Assembly: GCF_000510645.1 (NCBI RefSeq)
Contig: NZ_KI783301.1
Location: forward strand, 1,122,705-1,186,704
Reading direction: 5' to 3'
DNA: 64,000 nt
From: Thermicanus aegyptius DSM 12793
Lineage (GTDB): Bacteria > Bacillota > Bacilli > Thermicanales > Thermicanaceae
Shown: positions 23,042 through 32,632 of the stretch, in pieces
Layout of the letters: each line of letters opens with the position of its first letter
Numbering within the stretch: position 1 is the first letter of the stretch
The notes under the pieces: generated by a model
What the model saw: only the letters and a program-made list of their open reading frames with translations
What the model was told of the DNA's origin: nothing
Databases searched by the model: none
Program-made: the position numbers and the translations under genes

Positions 23042-25219
23042 ATGAAAAAAAGAATCACGGTACGGTCCATTTTGTTTGTAGGAGGCGGAATTACCCTTCT
23101 CTTTTTTTCTTTAATCGGACGAATTTTTTATCTTCAAGTCGTGCAGGCCGATTGGCTGAATGAAAGTGCGATGGCCCAATGGCAACGGGAAGAATGGATG
23201 GAGCCGCAGCGGGGAATGATCATGGATCGGAATGGTCAGCCGCTGGCATACAGTGGCCCCGCCTACACCGTGGTGGCGGTTTTAAGCGAAAAAGCCCCCT
23301 CCCGGGTGGAAAATCCGATGGATACGGCGGAGAAGCTAGCCCCCATCTTGCAAATGAGCAAAGAGAGCCTTCTCAGTCTTTTGAGCAAAAAAGATCGTTA
23401 TCAGGTGGAACTTCGCCCCGGGGGATGGAAGATCGATGAATCCAAGGCGAAGGAGATTGAAGCGCTTCGTCTACCCGGCATTTATCTCAGCAAGAGCACC
23501 AAAAGGTATTACCCAAACCAAGCTTTTCTCTCCCCTACTTTGGGTTATGTGGATAAGGAAGGGGAGGCGAAGATGGGACTGGAGCTCATGTATGATTCCA
23601 TCTTGCGGGGTACGCCGGGGAAAGGAGTCTTCCTGACGGATCGCTCCAAAAACGTTCTTCCGGCAGGAGTGGAGAACTATCAACCGGCAGTGGATGGCAA
23701 AAATCTCCGTCTTACCGTCGACGAAAGGATTCAGCATTTTGCGGAGCAGGCTTTGGATGATGCGGCAAGCAGGTACCGGGCAAAAGGGATGATGGTCCTC
23801 GTCGCCGACCCCAATACAATGGAGATGCTGGCCATTGCCTCCAGGCCCGATTTTGATCCGAATCAATATACCCAAATCACCGATTACCGGAATCTTCCCC
23901 TACAGGTTCCCTATGAGCCGGGTTCGACGTTTAAAGTGATTACGTTAGCTGCCAGCATAGAGGAGGGAGTTTTTCATCCTGACGAGGTGTACCAGGCAGG
24001 TCGGTACGAGTCGAAGGTGATTCGACCTGCGATCAAGGATTATTACAACAATTTAGGGTGGGGGAAGATCACCTTTCGCCAGGGGATTGAGCGTTCCTCC
24101 AACGTAGGGGCGGTTATCCTCGGTTTCGAAAGGCTTGGCAAGGAAAAACTGTTTCAATACTATAAAAAATTCGGTTTCGGCGAGCCCACCGGAATTGATT
24201 ATCCCCATGAAGGGGTGGGAAAACTCCCTCCTCCGAATGCTCCTCCCCGGGATATCGCCACCACCACCTTTGGTCAAGCGATCACGGTGACGGCGATCGA
24301 ACAACTGCGGGCGGTCTCCGCCGCCATCAATGGAGGGAAATTGCTGCGGCCTTATTTAGTGAAGGAGATCCTAGACCCCAAGACCGGAAAGGTGTTGACG
24401 GAGAATAAACCCGTTGTGGAGCGGCAGGTCATCTCTCCGGAGACCTCCTCCGAGGTGAGGAAGGTGCTGGAGGGAGTAATCACCTCTCCGGAAGGGACGG
24501 GGAGAGGATACGCCATCGAAGGGTACCGCATCGGGGGGAAGACCGGAACGGCGCAAAAACCGGACGTGAACGGCTCCTATTCCCGTGATAAGTTTATCTA
24601 TTCTTTTGTGGGGTTTGCACCCGTGGATAATCCCCGCCTTATTGTTTACGCGGTGGTGGATGAGCCCGATATGACGGCGATCTCCAGCAGTCAGGTGGTC
24701 GGGGAAATTTTTCGCAGCGTGATGAAGAATAGCCTTCAGTACCTTCAGATCCCCCCCGATGCCTCCCTTTCTTCTCCCCAAAATCCCGGGGGGAAGGAAA
24801 AGGCCGCTTCCCTTCTTCCTGAGAGTCAAACCGCGCCTCAGCTCTTAACCATCCCCACCTTTGTGGGAGAAATGGCTTCCAGTGCCAAACAAAAAGCCCT
24901 TGAGTTAGGACTAAAGCCTGTCGTGTTGGGAAAAGGGAAGAAAGTGACGGGACAATATCCTCAGGGGAATGAGGAAGTGATGGCGGGGCAAACCCTCTAT
25001 CTCGTCACGGACGGGGAGGTCCTCATGCCCGATCTTACCGGCGTGAGCCTAAGGGATGTCCTAGCCTTGTCTCAATTGCTAAAAATAAATATAAAAACAA
25101 ACGGTTCCGGCTATGTAACGAGCCAAACACTCGCTCCTGGAAAACCCATTGCGGAAGGCACGGAAATTGAGGTCTCATTACGCCCTCTCTCGGTTCTATC
25201 CCCCAACGGCCAAGAATAG
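23042..25219 (+). CDS. pbpB: Class B penicillin-binding protein 2B, septal transpeptidase
   Basis: This 725-residue protein has an N-terminal membrane anchor (about 13-33), a dimerisation domain, then the transpeptidase: nucleophile Ser295 in STFK (295-298), SSN (352-354) and KTG (500-502). Two C-terminal PASTA repeats (about 605-665 and 666-722; FVGEMASSAKQKALELGLKP and MPDLTGVSLRDVLALSQLL) follow. It cross-links peptidoglycan at the division septum with FtsW. Start ATG follows GGGGAGGAA. Next in line is its sporulation relative SpoVD, as in B. subtilis. Confidence 0.95.
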   Translation: MKKRITVRSILFVGGGITLLFFSLIGRIFYLQVVQADWLNESAMAQWQREEWMEPQRGMIMDRNGQPLAYSGPAYTVVAVLSEKAPSRVENPMDTAEKLAPILQMSKESLLSLLSKKDRYQVELRPGGWKIDESKAKEIEALRLPGIYLSKSTKRYYPNQAFLSPTLGYVDKEGEAKMGLELMYDSILRGTPGKGVFLTDRSKNVLPAGVENYQPAVDGKNLRLTVDERIQHFAEQALDDAASRYRAKGMMVLVADPNTMEMLAIASRPDFDPNQYTQITDYRNLPLQVPYEPGSTFKVITLAASIEEGVFHPDEVYQAGRYESKVIRPAIKDYYNNLGWGKITFRQGIERSSNVGAVILGFERLGKEKLFQYYKKFGFGEPTGIDYPHEGVGKLPPPNAPPRDIATTTFGQAITVTAIEQLRAVSAAINGGKLLRPYLVKEILDPKTGKVLTENKPVVERQVISPETSSEVRKVLEGVITSPEGTGRGYAIEGYRIGGKTGTAQKPDVNGSYSRDKFIYSFVGFAPVDNPRLIVYAVVDEPDMTAISSSQVVGEIFRSVMKNSLQYLQIPPDASLSSPQNPGGKEKAASLLPESQTAPQLLTIPTFVGEMASSAKQKALELGLKPVVLGKGKKVTGQYPQGNEEVMAGQTLYLVTDGEVLMPDLTGVSLRDVLALSQLLKINIKTNGSGYVTSQTLAPGKPIAEGTEIEVSLRPLSVLSPNGQE

Positions 25220-25257
25220 TACTAGAAATAGAACTTGTCTGATAAGGGGGAACGAAC

Positions 25258-27192
25258 GTGAGGGTCTCTGGGGTAACCATACGACGGCGGATTCTCTTTA
25301 TAATGATGCTTCTCGTATTCCTTTATGTCATCTTGATCGGACGATTGGGTTATTTGCAGCTCTATCGGGGGGACTGGCTTCTCGCCAAGGCGGAGGATCT
25401 GTGGAGCCGGGACATTCCCTTTGAAGGGAAAAGGGGCCGAATCCTGGACCGAAATGGGAATGTCCTCGCCTACAATGTGAGCACGCCCAGCGTTTTGGCG
25501 ATTCCGGCCCAGATCAAGGATAAAGAAGAGACGGCACGTAAACTGTCCGCCGTGTTAAACATGGATGAAAAGAAAATATATGAACAAATCACACGGAATG
25601 AGCTCCATGTTTATCTCCGCCCCGGGGGGATGAAGCTGACGCAAGAGAAGGCGAGGGAAGTTGAGAGCCTCCACCTTCCAGGAATTGTTTTATCTGAAGA
25701 TAGCTCCAGGTATTATCCCTACGGCAACCTGGCGGCTCATGTCTTAGGATTTGCCGGGATTGATAACCAAGGGTTGATGGGACTGGAGCTGGTCTATGAC
25801 GAGAATTTGAGGGGAAAACGGGGAGCGATCTCCTATTATTCCAATGCGAAAGGAGGTGTGATGCCAAACCAACCCTCCCGATACATCCCTCCCCAGGATG
25901 GAAAGGACTTGGTCACTTCCCTTGATGTAAAGGTGCAGCAAATCCTGGAGCGGGAGATGGAAAAAGCGTGGTTCACTTATTCCCCGGAGAGTATGCTGGG
26001 CATTGTCGTGAAAGCAAAAACGGGTGAAACCTTGGCGATGGCCTCCTATCCCACCTTTGATCCGGCCAATTACCAAGATTATTCTTCCGAGGTGTATAAC
26101 CGTAACCTTCCCATTTGGCGCATGTATGAACCGGGTTCCACCTTTAAGATCATTACGCTGGCTGCGGCCTTGGAGGAAGGAAAAGTAAATCTTACGAAAG
26201 AGCACTTTTACGATCCGGGGTACGTGAAGGTGGCAGGGGTGACACTCCATTGTTGGAAGCCTGGTGGGCATGGAGACGAGACCTTCCTGGAGGTGGTGGA
26301 AAATTCCTGTAACCCCGGCTTTATAGAATTGGGACAACGGGTGGGAAAAGAGAAGCTCTTCCGGTATATTCGAAATTTCGGCTTTGGGGAGAAGACGGGC
26401 ATCGATCTCAGAGGGGAGGCGAAAGGGATTCTTTTTGACCTGAATAAGATGGGGCCGGTGGAGTTGGCCACCACCTCCTTTGGGCAAGGGGTCTCGGTCA
26501 CGCCCATTCAGCAGGTGATGGCGGTGGCGGCGGCGGTAAACGGAGGGAAACTCCTAACCCCTTATCTGGGAAAAGAATGGATCGATCCTAAGACGGGGGA
26601 AAAAGAGGAGATTCACCAACCCACCGAGAAGAGGACGGTGATCTCCCCCGAAACCTCGAAACAGGTACGGGAAGCCTTGGAATCTGTGGTGGCCAAGGGA
26701 ACAGGATATAGAGCTTATGTGGATGAGTACAGGGTAGGAGGAAAAACGGGAACGGCCCAAAAGGTGGGACCGAACGGAGCCTATCTGCCCAATAATTATA
26801 TCGTCTCCTTCATCGGAGTGGCCCCTGCCGATGACCCGGAACTGGTCGCCTATGTGGCGGTGGATCATCCCCAAGGGGTCCAGTTCGGCGGAGTGGTGGC
26901 CGCCCCCATCGTCGGGAGGATATTGGAAGATGCTTTACGATATCTTAACATTCCACCGCGCAAGGGGGGCATCCCTAAGGAATATCGTTATCCTGATCCG
27001 AAGTTGATTGCTGTTCCCGACCTTCGGGGCATGAACCTCAATCAGATTCGTCTTTCCTATTACGGTATGAACCTCGAGGTTGAAGGAAAGGGGGAGAAGG
27101 TGATCAGCCAATCACCGGCTCCGGGGACAAAAATTACCGAAGGGGAGAAGATTCGGGTATACCTGGGTGACAACGGCTCTTCTTCGCAGTAA
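25258..27192 (+). CDS. spoVD: Class B penicillin-binding protein SpoVD, spore cortex
   Basis: A GTG start after AAGGGGGAA gives 644 residues, as in B. subtilis SpoVD (646). It has a membrane anchor (about 11-34), Ser294 nucleophile in STFK (294-297), SCN (350-352), KTG (496-498) and one PASTA domain at the C-terminus (IAVPDLRGMNLNQIRLSYYG on). One PASTA and the place after pbpB separate it from the vegetative enzyme. With SpoVE it makes cortex peptidoglycan in the forespore outer layer; in B. subtilis expression needs sigma-E, which is encoded further down this cluster. The spacer to pbpB is short, so read-through from the dcw promoter is also possible. Confidence 0.94.
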   Translation: MRVSGVTIRRRILFIMMLLVFLYVILIGRLGYLQLYRGDWLLAKAEDLWSRDIPFEGKRGRILDRNGNVLAYNVSTPSVLAIPAQIKDKEETARKLSAVLNMDEKKIYEQITRNELHVYLRPGGMKLTQEKAREVESLHLPGIVLSEDSSRYYPYGNLAAHVLGFAGIDNQGLMGLELVYDENLRGKRGAISYYSNAKGGVMPNQPSRYIPPQDGKDLVTSLDVKVQQILEREMEKAWFTYSPESMLGIVVKAKTGETLAMASYPTFDPANYQDYSSEVYNRNLPIWRMYEPGSTFKIITLAAALEEGKVNLTKEHFYDPGYVKVAGVTLHCWKPGGHGDETFLEVVENSCNPGFIELGQRVGKEKLFRYIRNFGFGEKTGIDLRGEAKGILFDLNKMGPVELATTSFGQGVSVTPIQQVMAVAAAVNGGKLLTPYLGKEWIDPKTGEKEEIHQPTEKRTVISPETSKQVREALESVVAKGTGYRAYVDEYRVGGKTGTAQKVGPNGAYLPNNYIVSFIGVAPADDPELVAYVAVDHPQGVQFGGVVAAPIVGRILEDALRYLNIPPRKGGIPKEYRYPDPKLIAVPDLRGMNLNQIRLSYYGMNLEVEGKGEKVISQSPAPGTKITEGEKIRVYLGDNGSSSQ

Positions 27193-27241
27193 AATAGAAG
27201 GGTATGCGTAAGGGTTAGGCTAGTCACAGGAGGTACCCTTC

Positions 27242-28729
27242 ATGATTTTAAAAGAATTGCTCCCCGCTCTGGGAGCTTACCGCCTTAGCGGTTCCGATCA
27301 ACTCGTGATTCACCATCTCACCGCTGATTCCCGGGAGGTTTCGGCGGGTTCCCTGTTTGTTGCACTGCCGGGCAGTAAGGTAGACGGGCACGTTTTTCTC
27401 CCCGAAGCGGTAGCGAAAGGAGCCGTCGCCGTGGTGGTGGAAAGGGGACGGGAAATATGCCTTCCCGAAGGAATCAGCCGGGTGGAGGTAAGCGATACCC
27501 GCCGAGCCCTGGCCCTATTGGCCGATCGGTTTTATGAACATCCGGCACAGAAGTTGTCGATTATAGGCGTTACGGGGACAAACGGCAAGACAACCACCAC
27601 CATGCTGATTCAGCACATCCTCCAACATGCCGGAATTCCCACAGGCCTTATCGGGACGATTGAGACGGTGATCGGCGATGAACATTTCCCTGCGAAGAAT
27701 ACAACCCCTGAATCCATCGAATTGCAACGTATGTTTAAGAGGATGGTGGATAAGGGTCTTACCCATTGTGTGATGGAAGTCTCCTCCCATGCTTTATCCA
27801 TGGGAAGGGTGAGGGGCATTCCTTTTTCTCAAGCCATATTCACCAATCTAACCCAGGATCATCTAGATTATCACGGGACATTGGAGGCCTACACCCAGGC
27901 GAAGGGTCTTCTCTTCGCCCAGATGGGAAACGCTTATGAACCCCGTGTACGTCCGGTGATACTAAATGCTGATGATGAGACTTCACGTTATTTCGCTTCT
28001 ATTACCGCTCAACCTGTCATCACCTACGGCATTGAAAAAGAGTCGGACATCCGGGCGGTTGATGTGAAGACGGATGAGGAGGGAATCTCTTTTCGGCTTA
28101 TCTTATGGGACGGTCGGGAGATTCCTGCCCGCCTTTTTTTAATGGGACGGTTTAACTTGTATAATGCATTGGCTGCCATTACCTCTACTCTTTTTCAAGG
28201 GATCCCCGTCGAGATAGGTTTGGAGGCGATCCGGGAGGTTCATGGAATCAACGGACGTTTTGAACGAGTTCGGGCAGGACAGGATTTTACCGTGATCGTT
28301 GATTATGCGCATACACCGGACGGATTGGAGAATGTCTTGAGTACCATCCGCCAGTTTGCGAAAGGGCGCATCCTCTGCGTGGTGGGAGCCGGAGGCGAAC
28401 GGGATCGAGGCAAACGTCCCAAGATGGCCCGGGTTGCCCAGTCCTATGCGGAGATTCTCCTCCTTACTTCCGATAACCCCCGCCGGGAAGATCCGCTGGT
28501 CATCCTGAAAGAGATGGAGGCAGGATTAATCCCAGGAGAGAAGCATGTGGAGGTGATCCCCGACCGCAGGGAAGCCATCGAACGGGCCGTGGAGTTGGCG
28601 AGACCGGGGGATGTGCTCCTCATCGCAGGAAAAGGGCATGAAACATACCAAATTTTAGGCACCCAAGTGATCCACTTCGACGATCGGGAAGTGGTTCGGG
28701 AGGCCATAAGGAGACATCACCGTGCATAA
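27242..28729 (+). CDS. murE: UDP-MurNAc-tripeptide synthetase MurE, meso-DAP adding
   Basis: 495 residues in three Mur-ligase domains. The ATP-binding P-loop is GVTGTNGKTTT (109-119). The C-terminal domain has SDNPRREDP: the DNPR motif that selects meso-diaminopimelate rather than lysine. It adds the third residue to UDP-MurNAc-L-Ala-D-Glu in the cytoplasm. AGGAGG lies eight bases before ATG. Its end overlaps murF by eight bases. Confidence 0.96.
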   Translation: MILKELLPALGAYRLSGSDQLVIHHLTADSREVSAGSLFVALPGSKVDGHVFLPEAVAKGAVAVVVERGREICLPEGISRVEVSDTRRALALLADRFYEHPAQKLSIIGVTGTNGKTTTTMLIQHILQHAGIPTGLIGTIETVIGDEHFPAKNTTPESIELQRMFKRMVDKGLTHCVMEVSSHALSMGRVRGIPFSQAIFTNLTQDHLDYHGTLEAYTQAKGLLFAQMGNAYEPRVRPVILNADDETSRYFASITAQPVITYGIEKESDIRAVDVKTDEEGISFRLILWDGREIPARLFLMGRFNLYNALAAITSTLFQGIPVEIGLEAIREVHGINGRFERVRAGQDFTVIVDYAHTPDGLENVLSTIRQFAKGRILCVVGAGGERDRGKRPKMARVAQSYAEILLLTSDNPRREDPLVILKEMEAGLIPGEKHVEVIPDRREAIERAVELARPGDVLLIAGKGHETYQILGTQVIHFDDREVVREAIRRHHRA

Positions 28730-30143
28730 GCGTTTGGAGGAGATCTTACACATAACAAAGGGAGAATGGGTGGGAGAGAAGGAGCGGCTCACGACGGAAA
28801 TCACCCGTCTTTCCACCGATACCCGGACGCTTCTTCCGGGCACCCTCTTTGTCCCTTTAAGCGGGGAGCGGTTTGACGGCCATGACTTTGTGGAAGAAGC
28901 CTTTGCGAAGGGAGCGGTGTCCTCTTTTTGGAGGAGAGGGAAGAGTATTCCCCAATCTTTAGTGGATGCTCCTCTCATACTGGTGGAGGATCCCCTTACA
29001 GCCATGCAAGAATTATCTTCTACGTACCGGCAAGAAGCAGGATGTTTGATCATCGGCATTACCGGCAGCAACGGCAAGACCACCACAAAAGATCTGATCA
29101 CCTCGCTCTTAAAGGAGCGCTATAGGGTGCATGCCACGGAGGGGAATCTCAATAATCAGATCGGCCTTCCCCTCACCTTGCTCTCCATGCCGGAGAAGAC
29201 GGAGATTGCAGTGGTGGAGATGGGGATGAACCATTTTGGAGAATTGGAACGTTTAAGCAGGATCGCAAAGCCGGATATGGCGGTCATTACCAATATCGGG
29301 GAGGCCCATCTGGAATACCTTGGTACCCGGGAAGGGATTGCAACTGCGAAGACAGAAATCTTGTCCGGCATGGATGAGAGAGGAATCCTCTATTATCCCG
29401 CCGAAGAGCCTTTGATTCCTGCCGCCTCCCGGTTTAAAGCCTTCACCGGGAAGAAAATATCCTGCGGTTTTACCGAGAACGGAATGATTCAGGGAAGGGT
29501 GGTGAAGGATCTGGGGTTGGAGGGAACGTTGCTCGAAGTTCTTTTCAACTCTTCCCAGGGAGCGGGAGAAACCTCAACTCTTAAGGTAAAGATCCCTCTT
29601 CCAGGAAGACATCTCGCCCAAAATGCCCTCTATGCCTTGGCCATCGCAACCCATCTCGGCTTAACCCCGTCGGAGATAGAAAAAGGTCTTCGCTCCCTGA
29701 CCCATTCGGGGATGCGGATGCAGGTGGAAAAAGGGGTGAATGGGATCACCCTGATCAACGATGCATATAACGCAAGCCCCACCTCCATGCGGGCTGCTCT
29801 CCGTTTTTTAGAGGGATTGGAAGGGTATGAGCAGAAGATTGCGATCCTCGGCGACATGGGGGAATTAGGGCCCGAAGCTCCCGCCCTCCACCGTCAGATC
29901 GGCAGGGAACTTTACCCAGGAGGGATCGATTATGTCTTCGTCACAGGGCCATTGGCGAAGGAATATGAAGAAGGAGCGAAGGAGAAGGGGTATCCCCATG
30001 TCAAGCATTTTTCATCAAGAGAAGGGCTGATTGAGGCGGTATGGTCCTTGGCCACGCCCACCACGGTGGTGCTTCTGAAGGCTTCCCGATTTATGCACTT
30101 TGAAGAAATTGGGCAAGCGCTCATGAGGGAAAAAGTGGAATGA
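28722..30143 (+). CDS. murF: UDP-MurNAc-tripeptide:D-Ala-D-Ala ligase MurF
   Basis: 473 residues, GTG start overlapping murE. The Mur-ligase P-loop is GITGSNGKTTTKD (112-124). VVEMGMNHFGELERLSRI and INDAYNASPTSMRAALRFLE are typical of MurF. It joins D-Ala-D-Ala to complete the soluble pentapeptide precursor, the substrate of MraY next door. Confidence 0.95.
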   Translation: MHKRLEEILHITKGEWVGEKERLTTEITRLSTDTRTLLPGTLFVPLSGERFDGHDFVEEAFAKGAVSSFWRRGKSIPQSLVDAPLILVEDPLTAMQELSSTYRQEAGCLIIGITGSNGKTTTKDLITSLLKERYRVHATEGNLNNQIGLPLTLLSMPEKTEIAVVEMGMNHFGELERLSRIAKPDMAVITNIGEAHLEYLGTREGIATAKTEILSGMDERGILYYPAEEPLIPAASRFKAFTGKKISCGFTENGMIQGRVVKDLGLEGTLLEVLFNSSQGAGETSTLKVKIPLPGRHLAQNALYALAIATHLGLTPSEIEKGLRSLTHSGMRMQVEKGVNGITLINDAYNASPTSMRAALRFLEGLEGYEQKIAILGDMGELGPEAPALHRQIGRELYPGGIDYVFVTGPLAKEYEEGAKEKGYPHVKHFSSREGLIEAVWSLATPTTVVLLKASRFMHFEEIGQALMREKVE

Positions 30144-30186
30144 TAAGAAAGAAGAATTTTTGGTTGCTCGAAGGGAGGAGATCTTC

Positions 30187-31149
30187 ATGGTTACGAGGGT
30201 TATTTTATTCACCTTAATCGCAGCTTTTCTCGTCGCTGTTCTTCTGGCTCCCCTCCTGATCCCCCTATTGCGGCGTCTAAAATTTGGGCAAAGTATACGG
30301 GAAGAGGGGCCCAAGTCTCATTACAAAAAAAAGGGAACACCGACCATGGGGGGGATCATCATCATCCTCGCCTTCGCTATCCCTTCTTTCCAGTTCGCCT
30401 ATCAGAGCATGGATCTTTTCTTGGTGATGTTTGCCACATTGGGATATGGATTGATTGGTTTTTTGGATGATTTCATTAAGATTCTTTTTAAACGCAATTT
30501 AGGTTTAACGGCGAGGCAGAAACTCTTTGGACAGGTAACCATTGCCGTCATCTTTTATATCATGTTGGTACGTTCCGGTTATTCCACCGAATTAATCATT
30601 CCCGGATGGAATAGCCATTTAGAACTTTCTTGGCTTTATCTTCCATTTATACTTCTTCTCTTTCTCGCTTCCTCCAATGCGGTGAATTTAACCGACGGGT
30701 TAGACGGATTATTGGCCGGAACGGCCGCCATCGCCTTTGCGGCCTATGCGGTGATTGCCATCTCCCTCACGAAATTTGACCTGGCCATTTTCTCCGCTTC
30801 GGTGGTGGGGAGCCTTCTCGGCTTTCTCGTCTTTAATCACCATCCGGCGAAAGTCTTTATGGGAGATACCGGTTCCTTAAGCCTTGGCGGGGCGTTGGGG
30901 GCTCTCGCCATTTTGACGAAGACGGAGCTTCTTCTCTTGCTCATCGGCGGCATATTTGTCATCGAAACCTTATCGGTCATTCTGCAAGTAATCTCGTTTA
31001 AGACCAGGGGCAAGCGGATTTTTCGCATGAGTCCTATTCATCACCATTTTGAGCTGCTGGGTTGGAGCGAATGGAGAGTGGTCATCACGTTCTGGTTGGT
31101 GGAACTACTCTTTGCAACCTCAGCCATCTACTTCGAGGTGTTTTCATAA
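30187..31149 (+). CDS. mraY: Phospho-MurNAc-pentapeptide transferase MraY
   Basis: GGGAGGAG sits seven bases before ATG 30187, giving 320 residues and ten membrane helices. Family motifs are GPKSHYKKKGTPTMGG (41-56), FLDDFIK, NLTDGLDGLL and MGDTGSL, plus the C-terminal MSPIHHHFELLGW, which together form the Mg-dependent active site. It moves phospho-MurNAc-pentapeptide onto undecaprenyl phosphate, making lipid I. The longer in-frame start at 30160 is not supported. The murD ATG overlaps its stop (TAATG). Confidence 0.95.
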   Translation: MVTRVILFTLIAAFLVAVLLAPLLIPLLRRLKFGQSIREEGPKSHYKKKGTPTMGGIIIILAFAIPSFQFAYQSMDLFLVMFATLGYGLIGFLDDFIKILFKRNLGLTARQKLFGQVTIAVIFYIMLVRSGYSTELIIPGWNSHLELSWLYLPFILLLFLASSNAVNLTDGLDGLLAGTAAIAFAAYAVIAISLTKFDLAIFSASVVGSLLGFLVFNHHPAKVFMGDTGSLSLGGALGALAILTKTELLLLLIGGIFVIETLSVILQVISFKTRGKRIFRMSPIHHHFELLGWSEWRVVITFWLVELLFATSAIYFEVFS

Positions 31150-32552
31150 TGGCCAATTGGATGCAAGGCGAAGCAAGGTATAGGGGAAAAAGGGTTCTTA
31201 TCCTGGGAGCGGCAAAAAGCGGGGTAGGGGTAGCCCGCCTTCTTCTGCGCCTGGGGGCCTCAGTCTTGATCAATGATAGAGGAGAGCCGGAAGAAGGTGA
31301 GAGGTGGAAAAAAGAGTTGGCCTGCATGGGAGCCGTCATTCTTACCGGCGGGCACCCATCAGACCTTCTTCAGAGGAATTCGTTTGATCTCGTCGTGAAA
31401 AACCCCGGCATTCCTTATTCCCATCCCTATGTACAGGAAGCGGAGGAGAGGGGGATCCCGGTGGTGACCGAGGTGGAGGTCGGATGCTCCATCTTAGAGG
31501 GGGAGGCCATTGCCATCACCGGTTCAAACGGGAAAACCACCACCACCACTCTGACAGGGAGACTTTTGGCCAGGAAGAATCCGGAAACGATCGTGGCAGG
31601 AAATATCGGCAATGTGATGAGTGAAGAGGTGGTAAGGAGCACACCCTCAAGCTGGACGGTGATGGAACTGTCCAGTTTCCAGCTAAAAGGGGTCGATCGT
31701 TTTCATCCCCAGGTTGCCGTTTTATTAAATCTCTATCCTCATCATCTTGATTACCATGGGTCGATGGAGGATTATATCGCTTCCAAGATGAAGATGTTCC
31801 AGAACCAAACCGAAGACGACCTGGCCCTATTTAACAGGGATCAGGAGCTCGTCGTTACCCTGTCTGAACAGGTAAGGGGACAAGTTGCCTTCTTCAGCCG
31901 CAAAGGGGAAGTGGAGAGGGGAAGCTACATCGCCTATGATGAGAGGGGGGAAAAAAATATTTTTTATAAAGGAGGAAGGAATCTTCCTTCCCGACGTATC
32001 CTGCCGGTGCGGGAGATCAAGCTGTTGGGGGATCACAATCTGGAAAATATATTGGCGGCCGTTGCCGTCGCTTCCCATTATGGGGTGGATCCGGAGACGA
32101 TCCGGGATGAGGTGAGGGGATTTACCGGTGTGGAGCATCGTCTGGAGTTTGTCCGAGAGGTGAATGGCGTCTCTTATTATAATGATTCGAAAGCGACCAA
32201 TCCGGAAGCGGCGGAGAAGGCCCTTCGTGTATTTACAAAACCGGTGATTCTCATCGCGGGCGGATTGGAACGGGGAGAGAGCTTTGCTCCACTCATTCCG
32301 TATTTCCGCCAAGGCGTAAAAGGAGCCGTGTTTTACGGGGAGACGAAAGAGAGGTTGAAGGAGACGGCCCGCGAGGCCGGGCTTGAGGCCGTCTTTTTCG
32401 CCCAGGATGTGGAGGAGGCCACCCTTAAAGCTTCCTCTTTAGCCGACCGAGGGGATGTGGTTCTCCTCTCCCCTGCCTGTGCCTCCTGGGATCTCTACCC
32501 TTCCTATGAGGTGCGGGGAAGAATTTTTAAAGAAACGGTGCATAGGCTGTAA
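31149..32552 (+). CDS. murD: UDP-MurNAc-L-Ala:D-Glu ligase MurD
   Basis: From ATG 31149, which shares a base with the mraY stop and follows GAGGTG, the protein has 467 residues. The N-terminal Rossmann-like domain reads KRVLILGAAKSGVGVARLL, the ATP loop is ITGSNGKTTTTT, and YNDSKATNPEAAEKALR in the C-terminal domain is conserved in MurD. It adds D-glutamate to UDP-MurNAc-L-Ala. The longer frame beginning at 31062 lies inside mraY and is not used. Confidence 0.95.
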   Translation: MANWMQGEARYRGKRVLILGAAKSGVGVARLLLRLGASVLINDRGEPEEGERWKKELACMGAVILTGGHPSDLLQRNSFDLVVKNPGIPYSHPYVQEAEERGIPVVTEVEVGCSILEGEAIAITGSNGKTTTTTLTGRLLARKNPETIVAGNIGNVMSEEVVRSTPSSWTVMELSSFQLKGVDRFHPQVAVLLNLYPHHLDYHGSMEDYIASKMKMFQNQTEDDLALFNRDQELVVTLSEQVRGQVAFFSRKGEVERGSYIAYDERGEKNIFYKGGRNLPSRRILPVREIKLLGDHNLENILAAVAVASHYGVDPETIRDEVRGFTGVEHRLEFVREVNGVSYYNDSKATNPEAAEKALRVFTKPVILIAGGLERGESFAPLIPYFRQGVKGAVFYGETKERLKETAREAGLEAVFFAQDVEEATLKASSLADRGDVVLLSPACASWDLYPSYEVRGRIFKETVHRL

Positions 32553-32632
32553 TAAGGCCTGTACCCACGGTTCTTTAAACAGGCCTCGGGATCAAAGGCC
32601 TTTCGGTGGGAAGGCCGTCAGGAGGCTTGGCA

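Noticed and set aside
30160-30186. Upstream start codon for mraY
   Set aside because: The ribosome site GGGAGGAG is placed correctly only for ATG 30187.
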